The position numbers and the translations under genes are program-made. From positions 62,001 through 126,000 of the forward strand of contig JAJEJA010000073.1 of assembly GCA_022828145.1 (NCBI GenBank): DNA of 64,000 nt. The letters are read 5' to 3'. The first letter of the stretch is position 1; each line of letters starts with the position of its first letter. The notes beneath the pieces were generated by a model. The model ran no database searches and was not told the DNA's origin. It was given only the letters and a program-made list of their open reading frames with translations. Below are positions 38,301 through 46,712 of the stretch, one piece after another. Source of the stretch: Candidatus Poribacteria bacterium. GTDB lineage: Bacteria > Poribacteria > WGA-4E > WGA-3G.

Positions 38301-39408
38301 TCCATCTGGTGATACACCAGAAAGTACCAACTCAGCAACACAGGAACGTCGACCGCAACCTGACCGAAGAAGACAATTTGGAGGTCGACGTGGTGGGACA
38401 GTCGCAAGTGTCTATTTTCTTGACAGGATGAATGCATGGGCAGCTGGTAGCTCTGGTAGCATCTATCACTCCTCTGATGGCGGTAAGAAGTGGCAACGTC
38501 AACTCGGTGAACAACAACGCAGCGATATCAGAGAAGTCCTGTTCTATAACGACAAAGTAGGTTGGATTGCCAGCTTAGATGGCACCCTATCTGAGACAAA
38601 TGACGGAGGACAGACCTGGGAAAAACTTAACATCAGAACGCGTCAACCCCTTATCGGTATTCACTTCACAAGTCTTGAACCAAAATGGGGGTGGACCATG
38701 CGACGTGATGGCACAGTGCATTATACAACTAATGGAACCGTTTGGAGTGCCGGAGAAACACCGGAGCAGCCCCCATTTATTGAAGGTGATCCACCAGGTA
38801 CATACTCACTAAACGATGTTGATTTTGGTAAGTTCTCAGAAGGTTGGGCAGTTGGGAGATACGGGGATATAATACATAATAGAGATGGCGGACCAACATG
38901 GTCACTCCAACGCACAACAGCAAATGACATATTGCGCAGTATTGACATGAAGTTCGCACCACTCGGATGGGCTGTCGGACAAGCCGGGACGATTCAACGC
39001 ACAGTCAACGGCGGTGAATACTGGAAAATGCATGAATCCAATACGATCTATAACCTCAATTCTGTAGATTTTGCCACAAAACGGATCGGATGGATCGTTG
39101 GGGAAGCTGGACTTGTGCTAAAAACTGTAGATGGTGGTTTCACATGGCAACCGCTTATAACAGGCACTGCACAGACACTGAATAGTATCATCGCAATCTC
39201 AGATGAGGAACTATTTGCCGTAGGCAATAGTGGAACAATAGTCCATTCAGAAGATGGTGGAGAAACTTGGCAACAGGAACACACAGATATTGACAACGAT
39301 CTTTATGTTATCAGTAAAGCAAAAAATGGAAACACACTCTGGGTCGTGGGACAATGGGGTGTGATGCTACGAAGGAAGTTAGAGACCCGTTTGCAGGCTT
39401 CTAAATGA
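35371..39408 (+). CDS. Lipoprotein with 26 YCF48/BNR-type propeller repeats
   Basis: 1345 aa. Residues 1-35 form a lipoprotein signal (FAVLVPMLVLSGC lipobox). The rest is beta-propeller built from about 26 repeats of the form GW-x-VG...G-x-I-x-H-T-x-D-G-G-x-x-W, in three blocks of about 13, 6 and 7. A short linker separates blocks 1 and 2. An acidic, Gln- and Arg-rich low-complexity stretch (DTDEENNEDEDETTEDN through RRQFGGRRGG) separates 2 and 3. Blocks 1 and 2 open with matching sequence (ETNFTDLHFV and RTNFTDTHFV), pointing to internal duplication. The repeat is the one found in the photosystem II assembly factor Ycf48, but no photosynthesis genes are seen. Start ATG 35371 has GGAGG upstream. 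Probably a surface binding protein. Confidence 0.87.
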   Translation: MQFIYRHQSGINSYPFITLFSIFAVLVPMLVLSGCVKMEATRKADWETNFTDLHFVNAKMGWLVGLDGVIVHTADGGKTWTQQEVETTSSFKAVYFANEKYGWAVGDEGLIATTDDSGRHWTIQDSGSVAMLRDVFFRNSKEGWIVGEDADVLYTKDGGKQWNRYTGVSEFPLNGVWFVNRDKGWAVGTYDRIFHTKTGGESWQEQSNRFEGERDRLINDNKHVFFISDNEGWIAGSDGSIFHTTTSGAKWDKQDSRIPLINGHVRDTINSLHFSDESYGIAVADVGFITRTEDGGENWQLMESGTENNLTSVQFTSQKEAWAVGWSGTILHTTDAGATWHKVSGTTANDLQNVQFTDANRAIAVGKRGTMVMTNDGGKTWNEIDSDIWDGIWNIYFATDKHGWAVGERGLIIHTKDGGLNWENQRAPAAFTLRAVHFISEKTGWIVGDIGTILHTIDGGNTWLQQIPIGDFLSVMLKGVFFLDEKNGWAVGWPGVCLSTEDGGLTWHKQHTDTFNELYGVNFVDENSGWIVGQFGVILHTSDGGANWRPQHSGTQENLNKLYFADTQHGLIVGDNGVMLTTINGGKKWEQQNSGTENDLYGLALSPEGVVAVGKGGIAMRYSVENTQLPAKLPPTAPDEETIIVQEDTPAKNIVYHWDIIQQATWRTNFTDTHFVDDKNGWTVGTGGAISHTTDSGNTWLPQHSGVTEDLREVDFTDAQHGRILGNGVLLETENGGNSWKTLLDTTKQNLPRINSMHFINKETGWLAAAIGQIVHTKDGGKTWKVQKTGTTNQNITDIHFINSDVGWAIAPQRRDGGFVLHTIDGGNYWKIQQKTNQAGIAIHFADEKQGWIILGNGDSLLTQDGGETWRLHTTTQNTNGLRRITFRSHDTAWGMGGGGAYITSDQGKNWERISVSTGEETIARQQTAPETIEDTDEENNEDEDETTEDNTFAELFQQQFRQQLQRPGRITPDGTVPSGDTPESTNSATQERRPQPDRRRQFGGRRGGTVASVYFLDRMNAWAAGSSGSIYHSSDGGKKWQRQLGEQQRSDIREVLFYNDKVGWIASLDGTLSETNDGGQTWEKLNIRTRQPLIGIHFTSLEPKWGWTMRRDGTVHYTTNGTVWSAGETPEQPPFIEGDPPGTYSLNDVDFGKFSEGWAVGRYGDIIHNRDGGPTWSLQRTTANDILRSIDMKFAPLGWAVGQAGTIQRTVNGGEYWKMHESNTIYNLNSVDFATKRIGWIVGEAGLVLKTVDGGFTWQPLITGTAQTLNSIIAISDEELFAVGNSGTIVHSEDGGETWQQEHTDIDNDLYVISKAKNGNTLWVVGQWGVMLRRKLETRLQASK

Positions 39409-39534
39409 TAATTTCATTTGAAATTCGCACGTGAATTGAATAAAATTAAGTAGTAAACAACTTACGAGAATAGACGTTAAATCCATTGTAGCATTTCTGA
39501 AACCGTAAAAATGTATAAGTGAGTGTAACCAACT

Positions 39535-41322
39535 ATGTCTGAAGTTAATCCGTCACCAGAGTATTTAGAACGGCTTCGCCATTCTACTGCACATATCATG
39601 GCTTATGCCGTACAACAACTGTTCCCTAACGGAGAACACACAGTAAAATTAGCAATCGGACCGCCAATCGAAAATGAGTTCTATTACGATATGGAGGTAC
39701 CACGCCCAATTACACCAGATGACTTCCCTGAAATAGAGAAGCACATGAAAGCGATGATAAAAAGTAATGTGCCTTTTGAACAGGAAACATGGACTTTTGA
39801 TGCAGCACGAACATGGTTTGCTGAACGCAATCAGACATTCAAACTGGAACTGATTGATGGTATATCCGACAAAGATGTCAGTGCATCAGATGAGGGTGTG
39901 GCTGAAGAGGGTGTTTCTATTTACCACAACGGTGATTTCACCGATCTGTGCAAGGGACCACACATAGATAAGACAGGCGAATGCCGACACTTCAAACTAT
40001 TACGGGTCTCTGGTGCATACTGGAGAGGTGATAGTAACAGAGAACAGCTTCAAAGGATTTATGGAACAGCGTGGAGTACAAGAGAAGACCTAAGAACCTA
40101 TTTGAGACAAAGAGAGGAGGCAGCAAAGCGCGACCATAGAAAACTCGGACGCGAATTGGAACTCTTCCAGATGCATCCAGAATCACCAGGCAGTGTATTC
40201 TGGTTACCTAAAGGGGCATTCATATACAATCACTTATCCGAAAAAGTTCGAAAACTGAATCTTGATGAAGGGTATCATGAGGTGCGGACACCGCTGATTT
40301 ACGATAGCAGTCTCTGGCAGACTTCTGGACATTGGGAACACTTCAAAGAGGATATGTTCCTTATTGATAATGAAGACGGTGAACCGACATGTGCGCTCAA
40401 ACCGATGAACTGTCCAGCACACATGCTGATATACAAGAGCAAACGTCACAGCTATAGGGATTTACCGTATCGTATTCATGATCAAGGTGTGTTACATCGC
40501 AATGAAGCAACCGGAACGTTAAGCGGTCTGTCGCGTGTTCGTCAGTTATGCCAAGATGATGCACACAACTTTGTCACTGAAGACCAGATCGCTGAAGAGT
40601 ACGAACGGATTCTTGGGTTATTTGAACGTATCTATGGAACTTTTGATCTGCCATTTCGGTGTGATTTCAGCACACGCAATCCGGACAAATATATGGGTGA
40701 CATTGAAGTTTGGAACCGCGCTGAAGACATACTTGAATCTGTCTTAAAAAACAATCAGATTGATTACACAGTTGACCCGGGTGAAGCGGCATTCTACGGA
40801 CCTAAGCTCGATTTCCAAATAAGAGATTCACTCAACCGTGATGTTCAATGTGCTACAGTGCAACTCGATTTTCAACTACCAGAAAGATTTGACTTGATCT
40901 ATATCGCACCGGATGGTTCTGAAAAGAGACCTGTCGTAATCCATCGTGCAATTTGTGGTAGTTTTGAAAGATTCATAGCAATGCTGATAGAACACTATGC
41001 AGGTGCATTTCCTATGTGGTTGTCGCCTATTCAATGTGTTGTGATGACAATCAGCCAAAAATTCGTTGACTATGCTACTGAAGTCCAGAATCTTTTGCTA
41101 AAGCTGAACTGTCGTGTGGTTTTAGATAATAGTGATGATAAAATAGGTGCAAAAATACGCCAAGCGCGTCTGCAACGTGTGCCGTATATGTTAATCATCG
41201 GTGAACGTGAACGCGATAATAGAACTGTCAGCGTCAGAAGCCGTGAAGAAGGTGATATCGGTGCAATGACGCTTGATAGTTTCACTGAAAAAATAAGAGA
41301 TGAAATTGATATTGATTTTTAA
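39535..41322 (+). CDS. thrS: Threonyl-tRNA synthetase lacking the TGS domain
   Basis: 595 aa; typical bacterial ThrRS is about 640 aa. The protein begins directly at the editing domain (LRHSTAHIMAYAVQQLFPNG with the H-x3-H motif, and LCKGPHIDKTGECRHFKLL), without the 60-residue N-terminal TGS domain. The class II catalytic core is complete (HDQGVLHRNEATGTLSGLSR for motif 2, HRAICGSFERFIAMLIEHYA for motif 3; zinc ligands in PMNCPAH). The anticodon domain ends the chain (GAKIRQARLQRVPYMLIIGE). I found no upstream frame that could supply a TGS domain. TGS-less ThrRS is known in other bacteria. Confidence 0.96.
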   Translation: MSEVNPSPEYLERLRHSTAHIMAYAVQQLFPNGEHTVKLAIGPPIENEFYYDMEVPRPITPDDFPEIEKHMKAMIKSNVPFEQETWTFDAARTWFAERNQTFKLELIDGISDKDVSASDEGVAEEGVSIYHNGDFTDLCKGPHIDKTGECRHFKLLRVSGAYWRGDSNREQLQRIYGTAWSTREDLRTYLRQREEAAKRDHRKLGRELELFQMHPESPGSVFWLPKGAFIYNHLSEKVRKLNLDEGYHEVRTPLIYDSSLWQTSGHWEHFKEDMFLIDNEDGEPTCALKPMNCPAHMLIYKSKRHSYRDLPYRIHDQGVLHRNEATGTLSGLSRVRQLCQDDAHNFVTEDQIAEEYERILGLFERIYGTFDLPFRCDFSTRNPDKYMGDIEVWNRAEDILESVLKNNQIDYTVDPGEAAFYGPKLDFQIRDSLNRDVQCATVQLDFQLPERFDLIYIAPDGSEKRPVVIHRAICGSFERFIAMLIEHYAGAFPMWLSPIQCVVMTISQKFVDYATEVQNLLLKLNCRVVLDNSDDKIGAKIRQARLQRVPYMLIIGERERDNRTVSVRSREEGDIGAMTLDSFTEKIRDEIDIDF

Positions 41323-41416
41323 AGTTTAGTTGTTGATATGAGTCTATCTATCAATCTCCGATGGGTGTAGATTCATGCTAATAGTATCTAAAGAAGAAAA
41401 CAAAGGAGTTAAACAA

Positions 41417-42019
41417 ATGAAAAAAGTATTGTCATGCCTTATGTTAATCGGAATTATTGTTGTCAGTGGATGCGGTCCTACGACACAGGTTACACGGCTT
41501 GATAGCGATACAACGGTTGACTTGTCCGGCAAATGGAATGATACAGATTCCCGTATGGTTGCTGATCAGATGATTGATGACTGTTTGACACATATCTGGA
41601 TTAATAATCACAATCAAGAGAAGGGTGCGAAACCTGCTGTTATTGTCGGTTTTGTTCGAAATAAGAGCAATGAACATATTGCGACTCAGACCTTCATTAG
41701 TGATATTGAAAGAGCGTTCATCAATTCTGGGAAAGTGCGTCCAGTAGAAGGCAAGGATGTACGGGATGAAATCCGGGCAGAACGCGCGGATCAGAGTGAA
41801 AACGCAGCAATTGAAACCATCAAACGCATGGGACGTGAACTCGGTGCCGATTATATGTTGTATGGTCAAATCAATACCATTGAAGATCGCGAAGGTGGAC
41901 GTCAGATTATGTTCTACCAAACTGACCTGACATTGTCGAATATTGAGAGCCTTGAAAAGGTCTGGATCGGTACAAAAAAAATCAAAAAATTCATCGGAAG
42001 AAAGAAGCTCAAACTGTAG
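41417..42019 (+). CDS. LpoB-like lipoprotein (penicillin-binding-protein activator family)
   Basis: 200 aa. A lipoprotein signal with lipobox IVVSGCG is followed by the LpoB/CsgG-like fold: DTTVDLSGKWNDTDSRMVAD, INSGKVRPVEGKDVRDEIRA and MGRELGADYMLYGQINTIED. LpoB in gammaproteobacteria activates PBP1B from the outer membrane; orthologous function here is not assured. AAAGGAG precedes ATG 41417. The COG3014-like lipoprotein downstream is its usual neighbour, with a palindromic repeat between them. Confidence 0.85.
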   Translation: MKKVLSCLMLIGIIVVSGCGPTTQVTRLDSDTTVDLSGKWNDTDSRMVADQMIDDCLTHIWINNHNQEKGAKPAVIVGFVRNKSNEHIATQTFISDIERAFINSGKVRPVEGKDVRDEIRAERADQSENAAIETIKRMGRELGADYMLYGQINTIEDREGGRQIMFYQTDLTLSNIESLEKVWIGTKKIKKFIGRKKLKL

Positions 42020-42025
42020 TTAAAA

Positions 42026-42096
42026 GTAGTAGGCACACGCCGTGTGCCGTAACCCAAACGATGCAAAGTAGTAGGCACACGCCGTGTGCCTACTAC
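42026..42096. repeat. Pair of GTAGTAGGCACAC palindromic repeats
   Basis: Units at 42026-42050 and 42068-42096 contain the perfect palindrome GGCACACGCCGTGTGCC; the second extends to GTAGTAGG...CCTACTAC. They fill the gap between the LpoB-like and COG3014-like genes and could form strong hairpins in the mRNA. Confidence 0.75.
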
Positions 42097-42115
42097 TTTA
42101 TCAGATTAATTGCTT

Positions 42116-43468
42116 ATGACTAAACTTTTACCTTTTCTGCTTTTTGTGCCAATCCTGTTCGGATGTGCAGCATATAATTTTGAAAAAGTCGAAATGAACC
42201 TGAACGCGGGCAAATCACAAGAAGCATATCAATATCTAAAAAAGAATGAACCTAAAAAACCAGATATTCCACACAAGTTTGAATTGGGATTGATAGCACA
42301 CTATGCCGACCTATTCCCAGAAAGTAGTAAAGCATTTGAACAAGCAGAGATGATAGCTGAGGACCGCTTTACAAAGAGCATAACAAAAGAAGGACTCTCG
42401 CTTTTTACATCAGATAAGCTGCGACCTTATACGGGTTCAAAATATGAGAGACTCATCGCACATTACTATCACGCATTAAACTACATCTATCAGGACAAGA
42501 TTGACGATGCACTCGTAGAATGTCGTAGAGCAACAAACCTTATCAACTATTTTAAAGGTTCATCTGATGATTACGACTTCTTTGGTACAGGATTCATCGC
42601 CTATTTTTGTGCAATTTTATTTGAAACGGCAGGTGAAGTAAACGATGCATTCATCTCATATAGACAGGCTGAACAGTACTACAAGAACGCAGCAGAGAGA
42701 ACAAGTATTTCTGTACCTGAAGATATTGGACATTCACTTGTACGGATTTCACGGAGACTGAGTTTTACGGATGAATATGAACACTATAAGCGAGTATATG
42801 GTGAGCCTCCCGCACAGGAAGAAAACCATGGTGAATTGATTCTCTTCTATGAAACAGGATATGTTCCAAAGAAAAAACAACAATCCTTAACATTCCCCAT
42901 TCTCAAAACTGATAAATTTGGGGAGGATGATGATGAAGAGACAATCACGTTTGCGCGTACTTTGCGAACACGGGAAGGGATGGTCGTTGAAGAAGTTAAG
43001 CTTGAATACCTATTGCGAATTGCAGTTCCGACAATTCGTTCAAAACGACCCTATCTCCAGGGAATCCAGGTATCTGTTGGTAATAAGACTACCGATGGTG
43101 TCTTAGTTGAGGACATTGAGAGGAATGCTATAGAGACATTCAATGATAATAGACCTATAATACTACTCCGAACTTTGATACGCGGTCTGTTAAAATACTT
43201 GACATTTAAACAAGCCGATAAGAAGAACCCAATTGTTGGATCAATCGTGAATCTCGCTGGCGCGATTACAGAAAGTGCCGATACACGATCATGGCAATCT
43301 CTACCCAATCAGATCTATATGGTGCGGGTGCAACTCCCCGAAGGCACACACCGGCTAAGACTATCATTCCTGAATCCTGATGGACATATCGGTAACAACA
43401 GATCTGTCAGTGGTGTCGTTATTAAAGCAAATCAGATCACACTACTAAATTTCCGGACTTATGAATAA
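42116..43468 (+). CDS. COG3014-like lipoprotein with TPR-type helices
   Basis: 450 aa. A lipoprotein signal (LLPFLLFVPILFGCAAYNFE) is followed by helical repeats (NAGKSQEAYQYLKKNEPKKP, YHALNYIYQDKIDDALVECR, FETAGEVNDAFISYRQAEQY). A beta-rich second half contains GELILFYETGYVPKKKQQ and ends in PEGTHRLRLSFLNPDGHIG. This architecture and the position after an LpoB-like gene match COG3014, uncharacterised lipoproteins that accompany LpoB. ATG 42116 is used instead of TTG 42110. A clear ribosome-binding site is missing; the preceding palindromic repeat may affect translation. Confidence 0.8.
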   Translation: MTKLLPFLLFVPILFGCAAYNFEKVEMNLNAGKSQEAYQYLKKNEPKKPDIPHKFELGLIAHYADLFPESSKAFEQAEMIAEDRFTKSITKEGLSLFTSDKLRPYTGSKYERLIAHYYHALNYIYQDKIDDALVECRRATNLINYFKGSSDDYDFFGTGFIAYFCAILFETAGEVNDAFISYRQAEQYYKNAAERTSISVPEDIGHSLVRISRRLSFTDEYEHYKRVYGEPPAQEENHGELILFYETGYVPKKKQQSLTFPILKTDKFGEDDDEETITFARTLRTREGMVVEEVKLEYLLRIAVPTIRSKRPYLQGIQVSVGNKTTDGVLVEDIERNAIETFNDNRPIILLRTLIRGLLKYLTFKQADKKNPIVGSIVNLAGAITESADTRSWQSLPNQIYMVRVQLPEGTHRLRLSFLNPDGHIGNNRSVSGVVIKANQITLLNFRTYE

Positions 43469-43496
43469 AAACATAAGGGGCTGGTGAATATAAGAT

Positions 43497-44657
43497 ATGA
43501 AACGAATCTACCTTGATTACAATGCCACAACGCCTCTCAGACCGGAAGTCAGAGACGCAATGATGCCATATCTAATGGAATCTTTCGGAAATGGTTCCAG
43601 CATACACGCCTATGGACGAGAAGCACGCAACGCAATTGATACTGCAAGAGAACAGGTCGCAGAACTTATCGGAGCAAAAAGTCCAAGCGAAATTGTGTTC
43701 ACTGGAAGCGGAACTGAAGCTGATAATCATGCGATCAAAGGACTAACCGAACTTCAAAAAAGTCGGGGTGAGGGAAACCACATCATCACTTCATCCGTTG
43801 AACACCACGCAGTATTGCATACATGTCAATATCTGGAACAGCGCGGTTTCGACGTTACCTATCTACCTGTAGATAGGTACGGGCGTATCCGGACAGAGCA
43901 ACTCCGTTCTGCCATTCGGGAAACGACAATCCTCATAACTATTATGCATGTCAATAATGAAAACGGCACCATTCAACCATTAGAGGATATTTGTGAGATT
44001 GCACAGGAACAAGAGATACCTGTTCATACGGATGCTATTCAATCTGTAGGAAAACTAAATGTCAATGCTCAGGAGCTTGGTGTAAATCTGCTCTCTCTTT
44101 CTGGACATAAGATTTATGCACCAAAGGGTATCGGAGTCCTATATATACGTAGGGGATCTCGTCTGGCTAACCTTGTTCATGGCGGATCGCATGAACGAAA
44201 TAGACGTGCTGGATCCGAAAATGTTCCCGCGATAGTTGGTCTGGGTATCGCCGCTGAACTTGCTAAACAAGATCGTGAAACGTATTCACAGTATCTAACC
44301 AAATTAACAGATAGACTACGAGATGGACTAAATGCAAACATTGAAAGACTCCACTATAACGGTCATCCAGACTACTGTGCACCGGGTACATTGAATGTTT
44401 CCTTTGAATCTGTTGAAGGTGAAAGTCTAATCTTACGTTTAGATATGGAGGGTATCTGTGTCTCCACAGGTTCTGCTTGTACATCAGGATCGATGGAACC
44501 GTCCCATGTTCTTGCAGCACTTGGTCTTCCGCCACGGTTAGCACAAGGAACAGTCCGTTTCTCACTGGGAAGAAACACGACGGAAGCAGAAATAGATACA
44601 GTGATCGAAAAACTACCGAAAGTAATTAAGCAGATGCGCGCTCTGTATAGAGGATAG
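43497..44657 (+). CDS. Cysteine desulfurase (NifS/IscS family)
   Basis: 386 aa, PLP-dependent, supplying sulfur for Fe-S clusters and thio-modification. The protein starts MKRIYLDYNATTPLRPEV. The PLP lysine is in LSGHKIYAPKG, PLP contacts are in SSVEHHAVLHT, and the catalytic Cys is in STGSACTSGSMEPSHVL (flexible loop of group I enzymes). No IscU or SufE partner is nearby. Such enzymes can also donate selenium, which is of interest given the selenoprotein candidate, but that link is speculative. Convergent with the enolase-superfamily gene, 32 nt apart. Confidence 0.94.
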   Translation: MKRIYLDYNATTPLRPEVRDAMMPYLMESFGNGSSIHAYGREARNAIDTAREQVAELIGAKSPSEIVFTGSGTEADNHAIKGLTELQKSRGEGNHIITSSVEHHAVLHTCQYLEQRGFDVTYLPVDRYGRIRTEQLRSAIRETTILITIMHVNNENGTIQPLEDICEIAQEQEIPVHTDAIQSVGKLNVNAQELGVNLLSLSGHKIYAPKGIGVLYIRRGSRLANLVHGGSHERNRRAGSENVPAIVGLGIAAELAKQDRETYSQYLTKLTDRLRDGLNANIERLHYNGHPDYCAPGTLNVSFESVEGESLILRLDMEGICVSTGSACTSGSMEPSHVLAALGLPPRLAQGTVRFSLGRNTTEAEIDTVIEKLPKVIKQMRALYRG

Positions 44658-44689
44658 ATTATTCTTGCTTTCATAAAGGTGCTTTAATC

Positions 44690-45949
44690 CTAACTCCAGA
44701 GACGATCATGAGAACGTTCAGAATCCCATTCAGTCGTCGGTAAGAAATACCCCGTTTCATCCGAACGCAGATGCTCTCTGATGACTTCTTCGTTCAGTTC
44801 AATGCCTAATCCGGGTGCTTCGGGAACAGCAATGTATCCATCTTGGATAATAGGATTTGGCAATCCTGTCACCATGTCATCCCACCAAGGATTATCTACA
44901 GAATGATTCTCTAAAACCAGAAAGTTAGATGTCGCTGCTGCACAGTGAACACTCGCCATAGCGCAAACGGGTGTACCTGCCATGTGAAGTGCCATCGCAA
45001 TACCGTGTTCCTCTGCTAAATCCCCAACCTTCTTCGTCTCCAAAATACCACCTGAAGTTGCTATATCTGGATGACATATTGCTATTGCCCTATTCTCAAA
45101 CAGCGGCATGAAATCCTCTTTGCAATAGATGTCTTCACCCGTACAAATTGGTGTAGCACAAGAATTTGAAAGACGCACATACTGATCGGTATACTGCCAC
45201 GGCACCATATCCTCTAACCACGCAAGGTTGTACTTTTCCAGTGACCGAGCAAGTCGTATACAATCCTCTATGCCAATATGACCGAAGTGATCCACCGCCA
45301 AAGGAATCTCATACCCAATTATGTTTCTGACAGTTTCAACATAATCACATAATATACCTATCCCTTTTTCGGTGAGTCGGATACCTGTAAACGGATGCAT
45401 TAAATTGTGCGTATTTAGATTACCTTCAGGAGCGGAGATGGTGCCTTCTATCCCACGAAGCAATCCTACACCCACATCCATCTTGAGGAAAGTAAACCCT
45501 CTGTCTATACGTGACTGAAGTTTCTTACCCATTTCTTCTGCATCTTTGAGTGATGGGGTATCACTATAGCAACGGATCCTGTCTCTGAATTTGCCTCCAG
45601 CAAGTTGATAACCAGGCACACCGTAAGCCTTTCCTGCTAAGTCCATCAATGCCATTTCAATGCCGCTTATGCCACCACCTTGTCTCCCATGATGTCCAAA
45701 CTGCTTTATCTTACGAAACACTTTGTCAACATTACACGGGTTTTCACCGATAAGACGAGATTTGAGCATCAATGCATAAGTTGGACTACCACCATCACGT
45801 ACCTCCCCAAGTCCATAGATATCCTGATTCGTATACAGTTTGAGGATAGGACCACCAACTTGAGTCCGAACAATACGCATGTCGGTAATCTTGAGTTCTG
45901 AAGGATGAGAAGAGGCTCTCACGTATGATAAAATCTTTTCAGTTTCCAT
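44690..45949 (-). CDS. Enolase-superfamily (mandelate racemase/muconate lactonizing-like) enzyme
   Basis: 419 aa. An N-terminal capping domain is followed by the TIM barrel. Likely Mg ligands are D in VDHFGHIG, E in LAWLEDMVPW and E in CTGEDIYCKE; the second-strand segment is FLKMDVG, with a Lys in the catalytic position, and MALHMAGTP lies at the end of the seventh strand. Members dehydrate or epimerise acid sugars. Its start codon directly abuts the stop of the AstE-like gene, so it is the last gene of the catabolic operon. A specific substrate cannot be named. Confidence 0.88.
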   Translation of the reverse strand: METEKILSYVRASSHPSELKITDMRIVRTQVGGPILKLYTNQDIYGLGEVRDGGSPTYALMLKSRLIGENPCNVDKVFRKIKQFGHHGRQGGGISGIEMALMDLAGKAYGVPGYQLAGGKFRDRIRCYSDTPSLKDAEEMGKKLQSRIDRGFTFLKMDVGVGLLRGIEGTISAPEGNLNTHNLMHPFTGIRLTEKGIGILCDYVETVRNIIGYEIPLAVDHFGHIGIEDCIRLARSLEKYNLAWLEDMVPWQYTDQYVRLSNSCATPICTGEDIYCKEDFMPLFENRAIAICHPDIATSGGILETKKVGDLAEEHGIAMALHMAGTPVCAMASVHCAAATSNFLVLENHSVDNPWWDDMVTGLPNPIIQDGYIAVPEAPGLGIELNEEVIREHLRSDETGYFLPTTEWDSERSHDRLWS

Positions 45950-46702
45950 TTAATGTCCCAAATATTTAATCAGTTTCAATACGTTATCTAATAGCGATAA
46001 GTGCAAATTCACACGGTTATGAATATTCCAGTTAGTTGGTGTTTCAAAGATGAACACATGGGGACTGTGGTAATACAGCAGATGAGGTGTTAACCCCTGT
46101 GTCCCCCAAGACTTCTGAACTTTGTAGAAACCTTCAGAGATCTGAATTGAATCGTCCTCCGGTTCTTCATTTGCGATAGGACCGAGGTGTTGGACAGCCT
46201 TAACGAGTTTTGGACCGAGATACTTTTCATCTCGATTTCCTTCATATAGGTAGAATCCATCTGCATCATAATCTTCATGAAAGTCTATTGCTAACGAAAA
46301 ATGCTTATGTTCTAATGCACTCTTAATAATGTTAGATTCTTGGATATTGTCATCTTCAAATGAGCGATTTATATCAATACCTTCGCGATTTTCACGAGTA
46401 TTATGAATATACCCGTAAGGGTTAATACAAGGAATCACGTCAAAACTAAATTTCTGAAGTAGCGAACTGTTGTCTCGTTCTAAGAACTGTAATGCAGCTT
46501 CTACTCCCGCCGGTTCATCTCCATGTAATCCGGCAGTGATTAAAATACTTTTATGTGAATCTGAAATTGAATTAATTCGGACTTGAAAAATAGGATAGTC
46601 GTGTACTCTTCCAATTTCGATTAATGGTAAATCGATTGCCATCAATCTCTGAATGATTTCTGAATAATTTCGCAATATGTTTCCTTTTCCAACTGACATC
46701 AT
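45950..46702 (-). CDS. Succinylglutamate desuccinylase/aspartoacylase-like zinc hydrolase
   Basis: 250 aa. Zinc ligands of the carboxypeptidase-like AstE/AspA family are visible: H and E in TAGLHGDEPAG and the third His in AIDFHEDYDADG; the family's N-P-x-G segment is PCINPYGYIHNTREN. It cleaves an acyl group or amide from a small carboxylated substrate. I use ATG 46702, which leaves 10 nt after the RraA-like stop; the longer frame starting with TTG at 46750 would overlap that gene. The ribosome-binding site is weak, suggesting translational coupling. Confidence 0.82.
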   Translation of the reverse strand: MMSVGKGNILRNYSEIIQRLMAIDLPLIEIGRVHDYPIFQVRINSISDSHKSILITAGLHGDEPAGVEAALQFLERDNSSLLQKFSFDVIPCINPYGYIHNTRENREGIDINRSFEDDNIQESNIIKSALEHKHFSLAIDFHEDYDADGFYLYEGNRDEKYLGPKLVKAVQHLGPIANEEPEDDSIQISEGFYKVQKSWGTQGLTPHLLYYHSPHVFIFETPTNWNIHNRVNLHLSLLDNVLKLIKYLGH

Positions 46703-46712
46703 AATGATACTA

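Noticed and set aside
35371-39408. Photosystem II assembly factor (Ycf48) as the function of the repeat lipoprotein
   Set aside because: Only the repeat type is shared; length, lipobox and the absence of photosynthesis genes argue against it.
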